Positions 38,559-48,061 of a stretch of 64,000 nucleotides of DNA are shown here, piece after piece (within the stretch, counting starts at the first letter, position 1; every line of letters begins with the position of its first letter). This stretch comes from Pseudotabrizicola sp. GTDB taxonomy: Bacteria; Pseudomonadota; Alphaproteobacteria; Rhodobacterales; Rhodobacteraceae. Position numbers and translations under genes: made by a program. Location of the stretch: positions 124,001 to 188,000 of the forward strand of contig NZ_JAUSNR010000010.1 of assembly GCF_030656345.1 (NCBI RefSeq), written 5' to 3'. The notes under the pieces are model-generated. The model did not search any database, was not told where the DNA came from, and worked only from the letters and a program-made list of their open reading frames with translations.

Positions 38559-38872
38559 TCCCCGCCACCTCCCGCGCGCAACCCCGGTTGCGCGCGGGGC
38601 CTCGGGCGGCTTTTCGCCCAAGGCCAAACCCGCTGGGGATAACTCCGGGCACAACGCGGGGATGAAATGCGGATAACCCCGCCCCCGAATCGTGATCCCG
38701 TGACAGCCGCCCCCGATTTGTGCTACATATTGCCCAGGCCGCACCAACGCCCACAACCCGTTGCGGGCGGCACAGGCGATCCTTAACGTTTTGCACAAAC
38801 CTATCCACGGCTTGCCCCCACACCACCGGGCAGGCTACACCGCAGGCTTCATCCGGGGGGCAAAGGCAGCAC
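38559..38872. other. 314-base gap between pyrE and dnaB
   Basis: No gene is visible. The gap holds the pyrE terminator-like hairpin (38571-38598), a second GCGGGG/CCCCGC stem (38656-38682), three 9-mers close to the DnaA box (38634-38642, 38668-38676, 38801-38809), and a weak promoter-like pair GTGACA (38700-38705) and TACATA (38724-38729). Confidence 0.6.
38571..38598 (+). terminator. Hairpin after pyrE
   Basis: CCCGCGCGCAACC pairs with GGTTGCGCGCGGG around two bases. A CTTTTCG follows 14 bases later rather than directly, so it is a probable but imperfect terminator. Confidence 0.6.
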
Positions 38873-40378
38873 ATGAACGAAGTCGCCAAGATCAGAACCG
38901 ATCTCTCCCCCTCCGCCCCCGACATCACCAACGACACCCTGCCGCATAACATCGAGGCCGAACAGCAGCTGCTGGGCGCGATCCTGACCAACAATGATGT
39001 CTATGACCGCATCGCCAGCACGGTGAAGTCGGAACATTTCTACGATCCCGTGCACCAGCGCATCTTCGAGAAATCCGCCGCCCGCATCCAGAAAAACGCC
39101 CTCGCCAGCCCGGTCACGCTGAAGCCGTTCTTTGAAGATGACGACGGGCTGAAGGAACTCGGCGGCCCGGCCTATCTTGTGCGTCTGGCCGGGGCTGCGA
39201 TTTCGGCCTATGCCGCGCGCGACTACGCGCAGATGATCTATGATCTGGCCGTGCGCCGCGAGCTGATCGCGCTTGGCAAGGATATTTCGGCCAAGGCCGC
39301 CAAGGTCGACATGGCGTCGGAACCGCGCGAACAGATCGTCGAGGCTGAACAGCGGCTCTACAAACTGGGCGAACAGGGCGTGGCCGAACGCGGCTTTCAG
39401 TCTTTCCTGAAAGCCGTCACCGATGCGGTGAATGTCGCCAACGCCGCCTATCAGCGTGGCGGCGGTCTGGCGGGCATTTCCACCGGCCTGACCGATCTGG
39501 ACAAGAAACTGGGCGGCCTGCACGAATCCGACCTCCTGATCCTCGCCGGTCGTCCGTCGATGGGCAAAACCTCGCTCGCCACCAACATCGCCTTCAACAT
39601 CGCCAAAGCCTACAAACGCGGCCGCAAACCCGATGGCCACGAAGGTGCGGTCGAAGGCGGCGTCGTCGGTTTCTTCAGTCTTGAGATGAGCGCCGAACAG
39701 CTCGCCGCCCGAATTCTCTCCGAAGCCTCCGAAGTCCCGTCCGAGCAGATCCGCCGCGGCGACATGCGCGAAGATGAATTCCGCCGCTTTGTCGAGGCTG
39801 CCAAACAGCTGGAATCCTGCCCGCTCTACATCGACGACACCCCCGCCCTGCCGATCAGCCAGGTCGCCGCCCGCGCCCGGCGCCTCAAGCGCACCCATGG
39901 GCTGGATGTGCTGATGATCGACTACCTGCAACTGCTGAAAGGTTCGGCCAAAAGCTCCGAAGGCAACCGGGTGCAGGAGGTCTCGGAAATCACCCAAGGG
40001 CTGAAGGCCATCGCCAAGGAACTCAACATCCCGGTGATCGCCCTGTCGCAGCTGTCACGTCAGGTCGAATCGCGCGAAGACAAACGCCCGCAACTGTCCG
40101 ACCTGCGCGAATCCGGCTCGATCGAGCAGGATGCCGATGTCGTGATGTTCGTCTACCGCGATGAGTACTACAAGGAACGCGAAAAGCCCGGCGAACATGA
40201 ACAAGAAAAGATGCATGCTTGGCAGGAGATGATGGCACAGGTGCATGGCAAGGCCGAGGTGATCATCGGCAAACAGCGCCACGGCCCGATCGGCTCGGTC
40301 GACCTCAGCTTTGAAGGCCGCTTCACCCGCTTCGGCAACCTCGCCAAACCCTGGCAGGGCGACGGCCCCGGCTACTGA
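38873..40378 (+). CDS. dnaB: Replicative DNA helicase DnaB
   Basis: 501 residues from the ATG at 38873. N-terminal domain LPHNIEAEQQLLGAILTNNDVYD; RecA-like ATPase with Walker A GRPSMGKTS near residue 228, GVVGFFSLEMSAEQLAARI, Walker B VLMIDYLQLL, and a QLSRQVE / LRESGSIEQDADVVMF C-terminal arginine-finger region. It unwinds DNA at the replication fork as a hexamer. No intein is present. alr follows downstream, a conserved pairing. Confidence 0.97.
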   Translation: MNEVAKIRTDLSPSAPDITNDTLPHNIEAEQQLLGAILTNNDVYDRIASTVKSEHFYDPVHQRIFEKSAARIQKNALASPVTLKPFFEDDDGLKELGGPAYLVRLAGAAISAYAARDYAQMIYDLAVRRELIALGKDISAKAAKVDMASEPREQIVEAEQRLYKLGEQGVAERGFQSFLKAVTDAVNVANAAYQRGGGLAGISTGLTDLDKKLGGLHESDLLILAGRPSMGKTSLATNIAFNIAKAYKRGRKPDGHEGAVEGGVVGFFSLEMSAEQLAARILSEASEVPSEQIRRGDMREDEFRRFVEAAKQLESCPLYIDDTPALPISQVAARARRLKRTHGLDVLMIDYLQLLKGSAKSSEGNRVQEVSEITQGLKAIAKELNIPVIALSQLSRQVESREDKRPQLSDLRESGSIEQDADVVMFVYRDEYYKEREKPGEHEQEKMHAWQEMMAQVHGKAEVIIGKQRHGPIGSVDLSFEGRFTRFGNLAKPWQGDGPGY

Positions 40379-40410
40379 TCCCCGGCCCTTTGCACGCCCC
40401 TGCATTGCAG

Positions 40411-40436
40411 CTTTCCCAAATACTCCCGCCGGAGGC
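40411..40436 (-). repeat. Dispersed intergenic repeat, partial copy
   Basis: Contains TTTCCCAAATACTCCCGCCGG then AGGC, the tip half of the palindrome seen at 37771-37857 but without the TCTTGAT segment. It lies in the dnaB-alr gap (40379-40583), where I see no gene. Confidence 0.65.
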
Positions 40437-40583
40437 ATTCAACCTTCCCGCCGGGCGCACCGCCGAAGACCCCTCCCGCGGCAGCAGCGGGCGCGGGGGG
40501 ATCGATGCCCCCCAAGCCCGCCCCTTTCCGCCGGACCCCCGTTTTCCGCTTGACCGTAACCCCTGATCCGACAACAAACCCCC

Positions 40584-41633
40584 ATGACAACAGCGACCCT
40601 CTCCATCGACCTTGACGCCATCGCCGCCAACTGGCGCGCGCTGGACCGTGCTTCCTCTTCCGGTGTTCAGACCGCCGCCGTGGTCAAGGCCGACGCTTAT
40701 GGCCTCGGCATCACCCGCGTGGCCCGCGCTCTGGCGCAGGCCGGGGCACGGCGGTTCTTCGTTGCCGTGGCTGAGGAAGGTGCGGCCCTGCGGCAGGCGC
40801 TTGGCCCCGGACCGCAGATCTGCGTGATGGGGGGCCATATGGCAGGCGACACCGAAATGGTGCATGACCTCGACCTGTGCCCGATGCTGAACAGCATCGA
40901 TCAGGTCACCCGCCATCTGGAATCGCTGCCCGGCCTGCCGTTCGGCGTGCAGCTTGACACCGGCATGAACCGCCTAGGGATGGAAGAGGCGGAGTGGGAG
41001 GCGGTGGCCCCCTTCGTGCTGGAGGCCGGGCCGGAACTGATCATGTCGCATCTGGCCTGCGCGGATGAGCCGGATCACGCGCTCAACGACCTGCAGCTCA
41101 CCACCTTTCACGCCATGACCGATGGCACCGGCGTGCCGCGATCATTGGCGGCCACGGGGGGAATCCTGCTGGGGCCGAAGTATCATTTCGACCTGACCCG
41201 CCCCGGCATCGGCCTCTATGGCGGCCGCCCGTATGAGGGCGCAAGCCGCGTCGTCAGCCTGTCGCTGCCGGTGATCCAGACCCGTGTGGTGCAGGCTGGT
41301 GAATCGGTCGGCTATGGCTGCGGCTGGACCGCGGATGCGCCCAGCATGATCGCCACCGTCTCCGGCGGCTATGCCGACGGGCTGCAGCGCGCGCTGTCGA
41401 ACAATGCGGTGCTGTGGGATGGCGATACCCCCTGCCCGCTGGTGGGCCGGGTGTCGATGGATCTGATCACGGTGGATATCAGCCATCTGTCCTATGTGCC
41501 GCGCGCGCTGGATATCCTTGGCCCGCATCAGACCGTGGATGATCTGGCCGATATCGCCGGCACCATCGGCTACGAGATCCTGACCGCGCTCGGCCCGCGC
41601 TACACCCGCCGCTATCAGGAGGGCGGGGCGTGA
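40584..41633 (+). CDS. alr: Alanine racemase
   Basis: 349 residues. The PLP lysine is in [10 protein letters not shown] near residue 34 and the catalytic tyrosine in the C-terminal domain ([14 protein letters not shown]). [10 protein letters not shown] and [11 protein letters not shown] are family signatures. It makes D-alanine for peptidoglycan. Its TGA overlaps the GTG of mlaE. Confidence 0.97.
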   Translation: MTTATLSIDLDAIAANWRALDRASSSGVQTAAVVKADAYGLGITRVARALAQAGARRFFVAVAEEGAALRQALGPGPQICVMGGHMAGDTEMVHDLDLCPMLNSIDQVTRHLESLPGLPFGVQLDTGMNRLGMEEAEWEAVAPFVLEAGPELIMSHLACADEPDHALNDLQLTTFHAMTDGTGVPRSLAATGGILLGPKYHFDLTRPGIGLYGGRPYEGASRVVSLSLPVIQTRVVQAGESVGYGCGWTADAPSMIATVSGGYADGLQRALSNNAVLWDGDTPCPLVGRVSMDLITVDISHLSYVPRALDILGPHQTVDDLADIAGTIGYEILTALGPRYTRRYQEGGA

Positions 41634-42412
41634 GCCCAGCCACCGGACTGCGGGGGCTGGGGCGGCCCACGCTGGCGGCCCTTGCCGCAATTGGCCGCGT
41701 GGTTCTGTTTGCGGCCAGCACCCTTGGCCACCTGCTGCGCCCGCCGTTCTACTGGCGCGAATTTGGCGCGCAGGTGCTGCAGATCGGCTGGTTCAGCCTG
41801 CCGGTCGTGGGGCTGACCGCGCTGTTCACCGGCGGCGCACTGGCCCTACAGATTTATTCCGGCGGCGCGCGTTTCAATGCCGAGGCTGTGGTGCCCAGCA
41901 TCGTCGCCATCGGCATGGTGCGCGAACTTGGCCCGGTTCTGGGCGGGCTGATGGTGGCCGCCCGCGTCGCCTCGTCGATCGCGGCAGAGCTTGGCACCAT
42001 GAAGGTGACCGAACAGATCGACGCGCTGACCACCCTGTCCACCAACCCGATGAAATACCTTGTGGTGCCGCGCGTGCTGGCCGCCACGCTGACCGTGCCG
42101 GTGCTGGTGGGTGTGGGCGATGCCATCGGCATCATGGGCGGCTGGCTGGTCGGCGTGACGCGGCTCGATTTCAACTCCGTCACCTACCTCAAGAACACCG
42201 TCGACTTTCTGGAGGTCTGGGATGTCGGCTCCGGCCTCGTCAAGGGCGCGGTGTTCGGCTTCATCATCGCGCTGATGGGCTGCTATCACGGCATGACCTC
42301 GGGCCGCGGCGCACAAGGCGTGGGCCGCGCCACCAAATCCGCCGTCGTCGCCGCCTCGGTGCTGATCCTCGCCGCCAACTACCTGCTGACAGAGGTGTTC
42401 TTCACCTCATGA
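41630..42412 (+). CDS. mlaE: MlaE family ABC transporter permease
   Basis: 260 residues from a GTG overlapping the alr stop. Five to six membrane segments; [50 protein letters not shown] (pieces [13 protein letters not shown] and [14 protein letters not shown]) and [24 protein letters not shown] are MlaE hallmarks. With MlaF it moves phospholipids between the inner and outer membranes. The MCE-domain partner mlaD is not adjacent. Confidence 0.94.
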   Translation: MSPATGLRGLGRPTLAALAAIGRVVLFAASTLGHLLRPPFYWREFGAQVLQIGWFSLPVVGLTALFTGGALALQIYSGGARFNAEAVVPSIVAIGMVRELGPVLGGLMVAARVASSIAAELGTMKVTEQIDALTTLSTNPMKYLVVPRVLAATLTVPVLVGVGDAIGIMGGWLVGVTRLDFNSVTYLKNTVDFLEVWDVGSGLVKGAVFGFIIALMGCYHGMTSGRGAQGVGRATKSAVVAASVLILAANYLLTEVFFTS

Positions 42413-43155
42413 TCACTCTGTCCGGAGTCACAAAATCCTTCGGCCCCAACCCCGTGCTGCGCGGGGTTGATCTGACCCTCGCTTCGGGCAAAAGCATGGT
42501 GATCATCGGCGGATCGGGCACCGGCAAATCGGTGCTCTTGAAATGCATCCTCGGGTTGGTCACCCCCGACAGCGGCACCATCAACCTTGACGGGCAGGAT
42601 GTGCAAACCGCTGAACGTGATGCCTTCCTCGCCCGCTTTGGCATGTTGTTTCAGGGCGGCGCGCTGTTCGACTCGCTCAGGGTCTGGGAAAACGTCGCCT
42701 TCCGCCTGATGCGCGGGGCCTCACGCCGCCCCAAGGAAGAGGCGCGCGCCATTGCGCTGGAAAAGCTGCGCCGCGTCGGCCTTGGTCCACAGGTCGCTGA
42801 CCTGTACCCCGGCGAGCTGTCGGGCGGCATGCAAAAACGCGTGGGCCTTGCCCGCGCCATTGCGGCTGAGCCTGAAATCATCTTTTTCGACGAACCCACC
42901 ACCGGGCTTGACCCGATCATGGCCGGGGTGATCAATGACCTGATCCGCGAGATTGTGGTGGAAATGGGGGCAACGGCGATGACCATCACGCATGACATGT
43001 CATCGGTCCGCGCCATCGCCGATGATGTCGCCATGCTGCATGACGGTCGCATCAAATGGACCGGCCCTGTCACGGAAATGGATGCCTGCACAGACCCTTA
43101 CGTGCAACAGTTCATCCATGGCCGCGCCACCGGCCCGATCAATGCCATCCGCTAG
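42409..43155 (+). CDS. mlaF: MlaF family ABC transporter ATP-binding protein
   Basis: 248 residues. Walker A GGSGTGKSV, signature LSGGMQKRVGLARA, Walker B IIFFDEPTTGLDPI, switch His in ITHDMSSV. The LSGGMQKR form and short C-terminus fit MlaF. It energises lipid transport with MlaE. Its ATG overlaps the mlaE stop. Confidence 0.94.
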   Translation: MITLSGVTKSFGPNPVLRGVDLTLASGKSMVIIGGSGTGKSVLLKCILGLVTPDSGTINLDGQDVQTAERDAFLARFGMLFQGGALFDSLRVWENVAFRLMRGASRRPKEEARAIALEKLRRVGLGPQVADLYPGELSGGMQKRVGLARAIAAEPEIIFFDEPTTGLDPIMAGVINDLIREIVVEMGATAMTITHDMSSVRAIADDVAMLHDGRIKWTGPVTEMDACTDPYVQQFIHGRATGPINAIR

Positions 43156-43566
43156 ATGGGCACCATGTTTCAGGCTGATCTGTCCTTTCTGTTTCAGCAG
43201 CCCTCGCTCTGGCGCAGCCTTGTCCAGACCCTGATCACCGCGACCCCGCTGACCATCGCCCTGTCGGCTTACGCCACCTGGCGCATCGGCGACCGCCGGG
43301 GGCTGGTGCTGATGGCGGGTGTCGCGCTCTATCTGGTCTGGATGCTCTGGCCCCTGCCGCTTGCGCCGGACCTGGTGCTGCCGGGGCGGGTGGTGTCGGT
43401 GATCGGCTGGTTCTGGCTGGTCACGTCCTGGGGGCGGCAGGCGAAATGGCACGAACCGCTGCTGCTGGTGGCCAACGGCATCGTGGTGTCAGTCCTGATC
43501 ACCCTGACCCTGACCAGCGCCGTGGCGCTTGTGCGTAATCTTTTGGGCTATCACGCGCCGCTTTGA
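43156..43566 (+). CDS. Hypothetical membrane protein linked to mlaEF
   Basis: 136 residues starting with the codon right after the mlaF stop; a second ATG three codons on may be used. Four hydrophobic segments (about 24-42, 49-68, 79-95, 105-128). No family recognised. Co-transcription with alr-mlaE-mlaF is likely from zero spacing, but a role in lipid transport is only inferred. Confidence 0.75.
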   Translation: MGTMFQADLSFLFQQPSLWRSLVQTLITATPLTIALSAYATWRIGDRRGLVLMAGVALYLVWMLWPLPLAPDLVLPGRVVSVIGWFWLVTSWGRQAKWHEPLLLVANGIVVSVLITLTLTSAVALVRNLLGYHAPL

Positions 43567-43630
43567 CCCGCGCGCCCGGCGATGAACCGAAAGGCTTGAA
43601 GAGCGCCCCGCTTCCACGATAAGCAAAGCC

Positions 43631-44989
43631 ATGAGCAAATCCTCCCCCAGCTTCACCTGCACTGCCTGTGGTGCTGCCCACAAGAAATGGCAGGGCCGCT
43701 GCGACGCCTGCGGCGCGTGGAACACCATTGTGGAAGAGGCCCCGCTGTCTGCCGGGCCGAAATCGCTGGGGGCCAAGGGCCGCACCATCCCGCTCACCGA
43801 CCTTGCCACCGAAGAAGACCCGCCGCCCCGCGCCTCATCCGGCATTGATGAGCTGGACCGTGTGCTCGGCGGCGGGCTTGTGCCCGCCTCGGCGATTTTG
43901 GTCGGCGGCGATCCGGGCATCGGCAAATCCACCCTGCTGTTGCAAGCTGCTGCAAGTTTCGCCCGCACCGGATTGAAAATCCTGTATATTTCCGGCGAAG
44001 AGGCCGCCGCGCAAGTGCGGATGCGCGCCCAGCGTCTGGGGTTGCAGGATGCGCCCGTGGGCCTTGGGGCCGAAACCAACCTGCGCGACATCCTGACCAC
44101 GCTGGACGCCGAACGCCCCGCCTTGGCAATCATCGATTCGATCCAGACGATGTGGCTCGATACGGTCGAGGCCGCCCCCGGTTCCGTCTCTCAGGTCCGC
44201 GCGGCGGCGCATGAACTGGTGACCTTTGCAAAGAAGCGTGGCGTCGCGGTGGTGCTCGTCGGCCATGTCACCAAAGAGGGCCAGATCGCCGGCCCGCGCG
44301 TGGTCGAACACATGGTCGATACCGTGCTCTATTTTGAGGGCGAGCGGGGCCATCAGTTCCGCATCCTGCGCGCGGTCAAGAACCGCTTCGGCCCGGCGGA
44401 TGAGATCGGCGTGTTCGAGATGACCGGTAACGGGCTGGCACAGGTGACCAACCCCTCTGCCCTGTTCCTGTCCGACCGTGACCGCCCTGCCCCCGGATCA
44501 GCGGTGTTCGCGGGCATCGAAGGGACCCGCCCGGTACTGACCGAAATTCAGGCGCTGGTCGCCCCCTCCACCCTCGGCACGCCGCGGCGCACGGTGGTGG
44601 GCCTCGATTCGGGACGCCTGTCGACGATTCTCGCGGTGCTGGAGGCGCGCTGCGGCATCCCCTTTACCGGGCTTGATGTCTTCCTCAATGTGGCGGGTGG
44701 CTTGCGGGTCAACGAACCCGCCGCCGATCTGGCGGTGGCGGCTGCGCTGCTTTCCGCGCGTGAGGATGTGGCAATTCCGCCAGACATGGTGCTTTTCGGG
44801 GAAATCTCGCTGTCGGGCGCGCTGCGTCCAGTGGGGCAGACCGAAAACAGGTTGAAAGAAGCGTCGAAACTTGGTTTTCAGCAAGCCACCCTGCCCACGG
44901 GGTCGAAAACCGCGGGCGGAACAGATATGCGTCTGCGCGAGATGCCCGATCTGACCGCCTTTGTCGGCGAGATGTTCGGCGCAGGTTGA
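43631..44989 (+). CDS. radA: DNA repair protein RadA
   Basis: 452 residues. Zinc finger CTACGAAHKKWQGRCDACG (four Cys) at residues 10-28, Walker A GGDPGIGKST near 97, Walker B-like LAIIDSIQTM, the RadA-specific KNRFGPADE, and a C-terminal Lon-protease-like domain. It promotes branch migration in recombinational repair. cvpA and purF follow, a conserved order. Confidence 0.97.
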   Translation: MSKSSPSFTCTACGAAHKKWQGRCDACGAWNTIVEEAPLSAGPKSLGAKGRTIPLTDLATEEDPPPRASSGIDELDRVLGGGLVPASAILVGGDPGIGKSTLLLQAAASFARTGLKILYISGEEAAAQVRMRAQRLGLQDAPVGLGAETNLRDILTTLDAERPALAIIDSIQTMWLDTVEAAPGSVSQVRAAAHELVTFAKKRGVAVVLVGHVTKEGQIAGPRVVEHMVDTVLYFEGERGHQFRILRAVKNRFGPADEIGVFEMTGNGLAQVTNPSALFLSDRDRPAPGSAVFAGIEGTRPVLTEIQALVAPSTLGTPRRTVVGLDSGRLSTILAVLEARCGIPFTGLDVFLNVAGGLRVNEPAADLAVAAALLSAREDVAIPPDMVLFGEISLSGALRPVGQTENRLKEASKLGFQQATLPTGSKTAGGTDMRLREMPDLTAFVGEMFGAG

Positions 44990-45007
44990 CGCGGCACAAA
45001 GGAGCGG

Positions 45008-45601
45008 ATGATGGAAGGCTTTACTCTGGTAGATGGCATCGTGGCGGGCGTCATCGTCCTGTCGGCGATCCTTGCCTATTCGCGCGGCCTTGTGCGTGAG
45101 GCGATGGCCATCGCAGGCTGGATCGGCGCGGCGGTGCTGGCCTTCATCTTCGCCCCCGCCGCCCAGCCGCTGATCCGCGAACTGCCGGTGGTCGGCGACT
45201 TCCTTGGCGACAGCTGCGAATTGTCGATCATCGGGGCCTTCGCCGCCGTCTTCGCCATCGGTCTTGTGATCGCCGCGCTGTTCACGCCGTTGTTTTCCAG
45301 CTTCGTCCAGCGCTCCGCCATCGGCGGCATCGATCAGGCATTGGGCTTTCTGTTCGGCGTCGCGCGTGGCGTTGTACTGGTGGCGGTGGCCTTCATCGTC
45401 TACGACCGCGCCGTTGCGGCCAACACCATTCCCATGGTCGACGCCTCGCGCTCTGCCAAGGTGTTCGCAAGCTTTCAGGCCAATATCGACAGCTCCATCC
45501 CCGCCGACGCCCCGGGCTGGATCGTGTCGCGCTACAATGACCTGACCGCCGCCTGCGCCGTGCCGGTCACCGAACCTGCCGCCGCCCCCGCCGGAAACTG
45601 A
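45008..45601 (+). CDS. cvpA: CvpA family membrane protein
   Basis: 197 residues with four membrane segments; LVDGIVAGVIVLSAILAYSRGLVREAMAI and IGGIDQALGFLFGVARGVVLVAVAF are the CvpA signature (key parts AYSRGLVREA and IGGIDQALGFLFG). Needed for colicin V production in E. coli and tied to envelope integrity; exact function unknown. AAAGGAGCGG precedes the first ATG. It stands upstream of purF as in many proteobacteria. Confidence 0.93.
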   Translation: MMEGFTLVDGIVAGVIVLSAILAYSRGLVREAMAIAGWIGAAVLAFIFAPAAQPLIRELPVVGDFLGDSCELSIIGAFAAVFAIGLVIAALFTPLFSSFVQRSAIGGIDQALGFLFGVARGVVLVAVAFIVYDRAVAANTIPMVDASRSAKVFASFQANIDSSIPADAPGWIVSRYNDLTAACAVPVTEPAAAPAGN

Positions 45602-45725
45602 CCCCGGCGGCAGCGCAGGTGCCGCATCGCAGCAAATTGACCGGCCGCATGTGCCTTTCGGCACGTGACACTGCTGTCACCATGCCGTAAAGGGTGGCCC
45701 ATCACACATAGATGGAGCAGCCCAC

Positions 45726-47192
45726 ATGCGCCCCTTCCTGTCCCACCCCTTCGATGATGACAAGTTGAAGGAGGAATGCGGGATCTTCGGCGTCATCGGC
45801 GTCTCGGATGCGGCAAATTTCACGGCATTGGGCCTGCACGCCCTGCAGCACCGCGGGCAAGAGGCTGGCGGCATCGTCGCCTACCACCCCGACCACGGTT
45901 TCAACTCTGCCCGCCGCTTCGGCTATGTCCGCGACAACTTTACCAAAGCCGATGTGATGGACACCCTGCCCGGCCAGCTTGCCATCGGCCATGTCCGCTA
46001 TTCCACCGCCGGGTCCAAAGGGGCCACCGCCATCCGCGACGTGCAGCCGTTCTTTGGCGAGTTTTCCATGGGCGGCTGTGCCATCGCGCATAACGGCAAC
46101 CTCACCAATGCGGCTGCGCTCCGCAAGGAACTGATCGAACGCGGCTCGATCTTCCAGTCCTCCTCCGACTCTGAATGCATCATTCACCTGATGGCGCGCT
46201 CGATCCAGAAGAACCTGTCTGAACGCATCAAGGATGCGCTGCGCGCCTGCGAAGGCGCGTTCTCGGTCGTCGCGATGACCCGCACCAAACTGATCGGCGT
46301 GCGCGACAGCCTTGGCGTGCGCCCGCTGGTCCTGGGCCGCATCGGCGATTCGGGCTGGGCGCTCAGCTCGGAAACCTGCGCGCTCGACATCATCGGTGCA
46401 GACTTCGTGCGCGAGATCGACCCCGGCGAAATGGTGGTGATCGAGGGCAACAAGGTGATCTCCAGCCGCCCGTTCCACCCCGCGCAAAGCCGGTTCTGCA
46501 TCTTCGAAAAGGTCTACTTCTCGCGCCCCGACAGCATCATCGGCGGCCAGTCGGTGTACGAAACCCGCCACCGCATCGGCATGGAACTGGCGATAGAGGC
46601 CCCTGTTGATGCCGATCTGGTCTGCCCGGTCCCCGATTCCGGCACCCCGGCGGCCATCGGCTACTCGCAGCAATCCGGCATCCCCTATGCCATGGGCATC
46701 ATCCGCAACCAATACATGGGCCGCACCTTCATTGAACCCACGGAATCCATCCGCAACATGGGCGTGCGCCTGAAGCTCAACGTCAACCGCGCGCTGATCA
46801 AGGGCAAGCGGGTGATTCTGGTCGACGACTCGGTCGTGCGCGGCACCACCAGCCGCAAGATCAAGGACATGATCCTTGATGCCGGTGCGGCCGAGGTTCA
46901 CTTCCGCATCGCCTCGCCGCCCACCGCCTGGCCGTGCTTTTACGGCGTCGACACGCCCGAACGGTCCAAACTGCTCGCCGCCACCATGACGGAAGAAGAA
47001 ATGCGCGACTGGATCGGCGTCGACAGCCTGAAATTCATCTCGCTCGATGGCCTCTACCGCGCCGCAGGCGAGGCCGCAGGCCGCGACGCCCTTGCCCCCA
47101 AATTCTGCGACGCCTGCTTCTCGGGCGACTACCCCGTCACCCCGTCCGACAAAATCGCCGAAGGTTTCGAGATGAAAGAAGCGGCAGAATAA
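45726..47192 (+). CDS. purF: Amidophosphoribosyltransferase
   Basis: 488 residues. The N-terminal glutaminase nucleophile Cys is residue 18 (KEECGIFGV), so a short propeptide is removed. HVRYSTAGS, NGNLTNA and the PRPP motif VILVDDSVVRGTTS follow. It makes 5-phosphoribosylamine, the first step of purine synthesis. The 45602-45725 gap holds two small stems (GTGCC/GGCAC at 45649-45665 and GTGAC/GTCAC at 45665-45680) but no PurR site that I recognise. Confidence 0.97.
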   Translation: MRPFLSHPFDDDKLKEECGIFGVIGVSDAANFTALGLHALQHRGQEAGGIVAYHPDHGFNSARRFGYVRDNFTKADVMDTLPGQLAIGHVRYSTAGSKGATAIRDVQPFFGEFSMGGCAIAHNGNLTNAAALRKELIERGSIFQSSSDSECIIHLMARSIQKNLSERIKDALRACEGAFSVVAMTRTKLIGVRDSLGVRPLVLGRIGDSGWALSSETCALDIIGADFVREIDPGEMVVIEGNKVISSRPFHPAQSRFCIFEKVYFSRPDSIIGGQSVYETRHRIGMELAIEAPVDADLVCPVPDSGTPAAIGYSQQSGIPYAMGIIRNQYMGRTFIEPTESIRNMGVRLKLNVNRALIKGKRVILVDDSVVRGTTSRKIKDMILDAGAAEVHFRIASPPTAWPCFYGVDTPERSKLLAATMTEEEMRDWIGVDSLKFISLDGLYRAAGEAAGRDALAPKFCDACFSGDYPVTPSDKIAEGFEMKEAAE

Positions 47193-47234
47193 CGCGCCTC
47201 TCTTCTCCCCCTCATCTGTTCCTAAATTTCCCAC

Positions 47235-47296
47235 GGGGGGTTGCCGATTGTGCGCCATTGGTTCAAGCCCAATCGGCGACGGGGTGTGAACCCCCC
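47235..47296. other. Nested inverted repeat between purF and the SDR gene
   Basis: GGGGGGTT (47235-47242) pairs with AACCCCCC (47289-47296), and inside it CCGATTG (47244-47250) pairs with CAATCGG (47270-47276). The right side carries a 12-base insertion. It may be a purF terminator or a structured leader of the next gene. It resembles no riboswitch that I know. Confidence 0.6.
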
Positions 47297-47325
47297 GGTC
47301 CGACATCAGCCACCGGAGACGCGAC

Positions 47326-47982
47326 ATGACCCAGAAACTCGCCCTCATCACCGGCGCCTCTCGCGGCCTTGGTGCTGCCCTCGCCGAACAGCTGGCCCTG
47401 CGCGGCTGGCATGTCGTCGCCGTCGCCCGCACCGTGGGCGGGCTCGAAGACCTTGATGACCGGGTCAAAGCCGCAGGCCTGCCCGGCGCGGGGGGCCTGA
47501 CGCTCGCCCCGATGGATGTGACCAATGAAGACGCGATGCGCCAGCTCTGCCGCTCCATCCATGACCGCTGGGGCGGGTTGCAGCTCTGGGCGCATACGGC
47601 GGTACATGCCACAGCCCTTGCCCCGGCACCTTCGCTCGACATGAAGGATCTCGACAAATCGCTGGCCACCAACCTGCGCGCGACGGCTTTCCTGATCACC
47701 ATGCTGGACCCGCTGTTGCGCGCAAAAACCGGCACCGCGATGTTTTTCGATGATCCGGTGGCGGGGCAGAAATTCGGCGCGGCTTACGGGGCCAGCAAGG
47801 CCGGGCAGATCGCGCTGGCCCGCAACTGGCAGGCCGAATCAGCGCGCATCGGCCCGCGGGTGCTGGTGGAAACCCCGCGCCCGATGCCCACAGCCGTGCG
47901 CGCCCGCTTCTACCCCGGCGAAGACCGCGCACCCTTGATCGCGCCACGGGATGAAGCGGCACGCCTGATCGCCCTGATCTGA
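47326..47982 (+). CDS. Short-chain dehydrogenase/reductase family protein
   Basis: 218 residues. The nucleotide-binding TGASRGLGAALAEQLA is at residue 9 and the YGASKAG motif with catalytic Tyr and Lys near 152. The serine normally 12-13 residues before that Tyr is replaced (MFFDDPVAG), so catalysis may be altered or lost. Substrate unknown. Confidence 0.85.
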   Translation: MTQKLALITGASRGLGAALAEQLALRGWHVVAVARTVGGLEDLDDRVKAAGLPGAGGLTLAPMDVTNEDAMRQLCRSIHDRWGGLQLWAHTAVHATALAPAPSLDMKDLDKSLATNLRATAFLITMLDPLLRAKTGTAMFFDDPVAGQKFGAAYGASKAGQIALARNWQAESARIGPRVLVETPRPMPTAVRARFYPGEDRAPLIAPRDEAARLIALI

Positions 47983-48061
47983 CGCCCCCCCACCGGCAAA
48001 AGGCGCGGCTGACACTCTTGGGTAGGGCGGGGGTCTCCCCGCCGCCACCGTCAAGCCTGCG

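Noticed and set aside
47191-47222. AACG...GTTCC after purF as a minus-strand EcfG promoter
   Set aside because: The spacer is 23 bases and it would read into purF in antisense.
47250-47276. tRNA-like GGTTCAAGCCC in the purF-SDR gap
   Set aside because: It recalls a T-arm, but no acceptor stem, anticodon arm or D-arm can be drawn around it.
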